From Nostoc sp. UHCC 0926 (GTDB taxonomy: Bacteria > Cyanobacteriota > Cyanobacteriia > Cyanobacteriales > Nostocaceae), in NCBI RefSeq assembly GCF_028623165.1, contig NZ_CP117768.1, positions 992,001 through 1,056,000 of the forward strand: 64,000 nt of DNA, read 5' to 3'. Below, piece by piece: positions 62,989-64,000 of the stretch (position 1 is the stretch's first letter; each line of letters starts with the position of its first letter). The notes beneath the pieces were generated by a model, which was given only the letters and a program-made list of their open reading frames with translations, was not told where the DNA came from and made no database searches. Both the position numbers and the translations under genes were made by a program.

Positions 62989-64000
62989 TTAACCTAGAAG
63001 TTTCTTGATTAGCGGCAATTTGCCCTCATAGGGAGCATATCGCCATTTTAAATCTAGCCAGAATGAGTTTTGCAACACACTTTTGTCATGGGAAAAGGTA
63101 TCAAAACTAGCTTTACCGTGATAGTTGCCAATACCGCTATCTCCCACCCCACCAAATGGTAAAGACGAGACACCAAACTGCATCACTGTGTCATTAATAC
63201 AGACTCCACCAGACGAAGTTTCCTGCAAAACTCGCTTTTGTAGGTTTTTGTTTTGAGAAAATAAGTATAACGCCAAGGGTTTAGGTCTAGAGTTAATCAA
63301 GGCGATCGCTTCGGCAATATCAGTATATTCAATGATTGGTAAAATGGGGCCAAAAATTTCTTCCTGCATTACAGAATCTTCCAAAGAAACATTATCAATC
63401 ACTGTGGGAGCGATATAACGCTCTGAAGGTTGATTTTCTCCACCGATGATAACTTCACCATCTTTGAGAAAGTTAACCAATCTATCAAAGTGTTTTTGAC
63501 TGATAATTCTAGCGTAATCAGGACTGGTGACAGGATTATCGCCATAAAATTCTTTTAGGCATTTTTCCATCCCATCTATTAAATCTTTTTTGATTTTTTT
63601 ATCAACTAAAAGATAGTCAGGGGCGATACAAGTTTGTCCAGCATTAATAAATTTGCCCCAAGTAATTCGTCTAACAGTATGTTCAAGATTAATGTCAGTA
63701 TCTACAATACAAGGACTTTTCCCACCCAATTCTAAAGTAACTGGTGTGAGATATTTGGCCGCTGCTGCCATGATGATTTTGCCGATGGCTGTGCCACCAG
63801 TAAAAAAGATATGGTCAAACTTTTCTGCCAGTAGTTTTTGACTTGCTTCAACGCCTCCTTCAACTACTGCAATATAAGCAGGGTCAAAAAGTTTGGCGAA
63901 AATTTCAGTGATGATATGGGAGGTATGAGAAGCAATTTCTGAAGGTTTGATAATTGCACAATTCCCGGCTGCGATCGCACCTATTAACGGTGAGATAATT
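62989..64000 (-). CDS. Aldehyde dehydrogenase, N-terminus beyond the window
   Basis: The reading frame runs to the window edge without a start. The visible 336 residues or so begin ISPLIGAIAAGNCAIIKPSE, the NAD-binding part, and include FFTGGTAIGKIIM. The catalytic-region Glu motif is TLELGGKSPCIVD, the catalytic Cys motif is NAGQTCIAPDYLLV, and the C-terminal part has PFGGVGDSGIGNYHGKASFD. The pattern matches class 3 (fatty aldehyde) dehydrogenases, which oxidise aliphatic aldehydes. The hydrophobic C-terminal anchor of some members is not evident. An internal ATG at 63771 is not the true start. Confidence 0.93.
   Translation of the reverse strand, partial: IISPLIGAIAAGNCAIIKPSEIASHTSHIITEIFAKLFDPAYIAVVEGGVEASQKLLAEKFDHIFFTGGTAIGKIIMAAAAKYLTPVTLELGGKSPCIVDTDINLEHTVRRITWGKFINAGQTCIAPDYLLVDKKIKKDLIDGMEKCLKEFYGDNPVTSPDYARIISQKHFDRLVNFLKDGEVIIGGENQPSERYIAPTVIDNVSLEDSVMQEEIFGPILPIIEYTDIAEAIALINSRPKPLALYLFSQNKNLQKRVLQETSSGGVCINDTVMQFGVSSLPFGGVGDSGIGNYHGKASFDTFSHDKSVLQNSFWLDLKWRYAPYEGKLPLIKKLLG

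Overview
The window is chromosomal DNA of a filamentous, probably heterocyst-forming cyanobacterium of the Nostoc/Anabaena type. This rests on the abundance of the HIP1 octamer GCGATCGC inside genes and spacers, on short tandem spacer repeats of the GTTAGGA and AGTCCCC type, and on cyanobacterial genes: ferredoxin sulfite reductase, a three-domain S1 protein, a GUN4-domain protein, a Mo-nitrogenase C-terminal-domain protein, a caspase homologue, the tig-clpP-clpX cluster and the asd-dapA-rnj cluster. No rRNA, CRISPR array or intact insertion sequence was seen. One tRNA gene, tRNA-Arg(UCU), is present.

Layout. 1-4163 is an accessory, repeat-dominated stretch: one unrecognised gene, a hicBA toxin-antitoxin pair whose hicA is frameshifted, a broken 21-bp heptad-coding tandem repeat, a RelE-type toxin-antitoxin pair, and at least nine copies of a 30-odd-bp mosaic repeat on both strands. 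4164-9250 carries recQ, a Uma2 nuclease, an MFS transporter and a secreted cyanovirin-N-like lectin. 9508-14459 carries acyl-ACP synthetase, a YlqD-like protein and the pyruvate dehydrogenase E2 gene. 14911-19015 has the tRNA, three conserved genes of unknown role (one a helix-turn-helix protein with a long acidic run) and an ADP-ribosylglycohydrolase. 19865-24072 has sir (with a ribbon-helix-helix-like tail), a truncated Uma2 gene, rsmE and a TPR protein. 24161-30036 has a VIT/von Willebrand A protein, a lipase-like hydrolase, a VOC protein and a DUF92 (phytyl-phosphate kinase-like) protein.

30351-38121 is the most coherent accessory unit. It holds a cytosolic-looking parvulin, an ABC exporter with a cyclic-nucleotide-binding-like domain and a C39-like domain that has lost its catalytic residues, a subtilisin-like protease with no signal peptide, and a convergent HlyD-type adaptor. 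Together they look like most of a type I secretion machine plus a likely passenger. 38304-47506 is mixed: an NmrA-like reductase, two small possible DNA-binding proteins, a 62-bp tandem repeat, a TIR-GUN4 fusion, the S1 homologue, dienelactone hydrolase, a GntR regulator, a flavin monooxygenase and an alpha/beta hydrolase.

47646-56371 is housekeeping: clpX, clpP and tig on the minus strand, then asd, dapA and rnj on the plus strand (protein quality control, lysine/diaminopimelate synthesis, RNA decay). 56860-64000 has an anion permease, the Mo-nitrogenase C-terminal-domain protein, a caspase homologue whose His-Cys dyad reads Tyr-Asn, a small exported protein, rpmF, a sulfite-oxidase-like protein and an aldehyde dehydrogenase cut by the window end.

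The best leads for something not already described are the type I secretion unit, the TIR-GUN4 fusion, the pseudo-caspase, the sulfite reductase tail and the cyanovirin-like gene with two nearly identical halves. All functional calls come from reading motifs by eye. No database search was possible.
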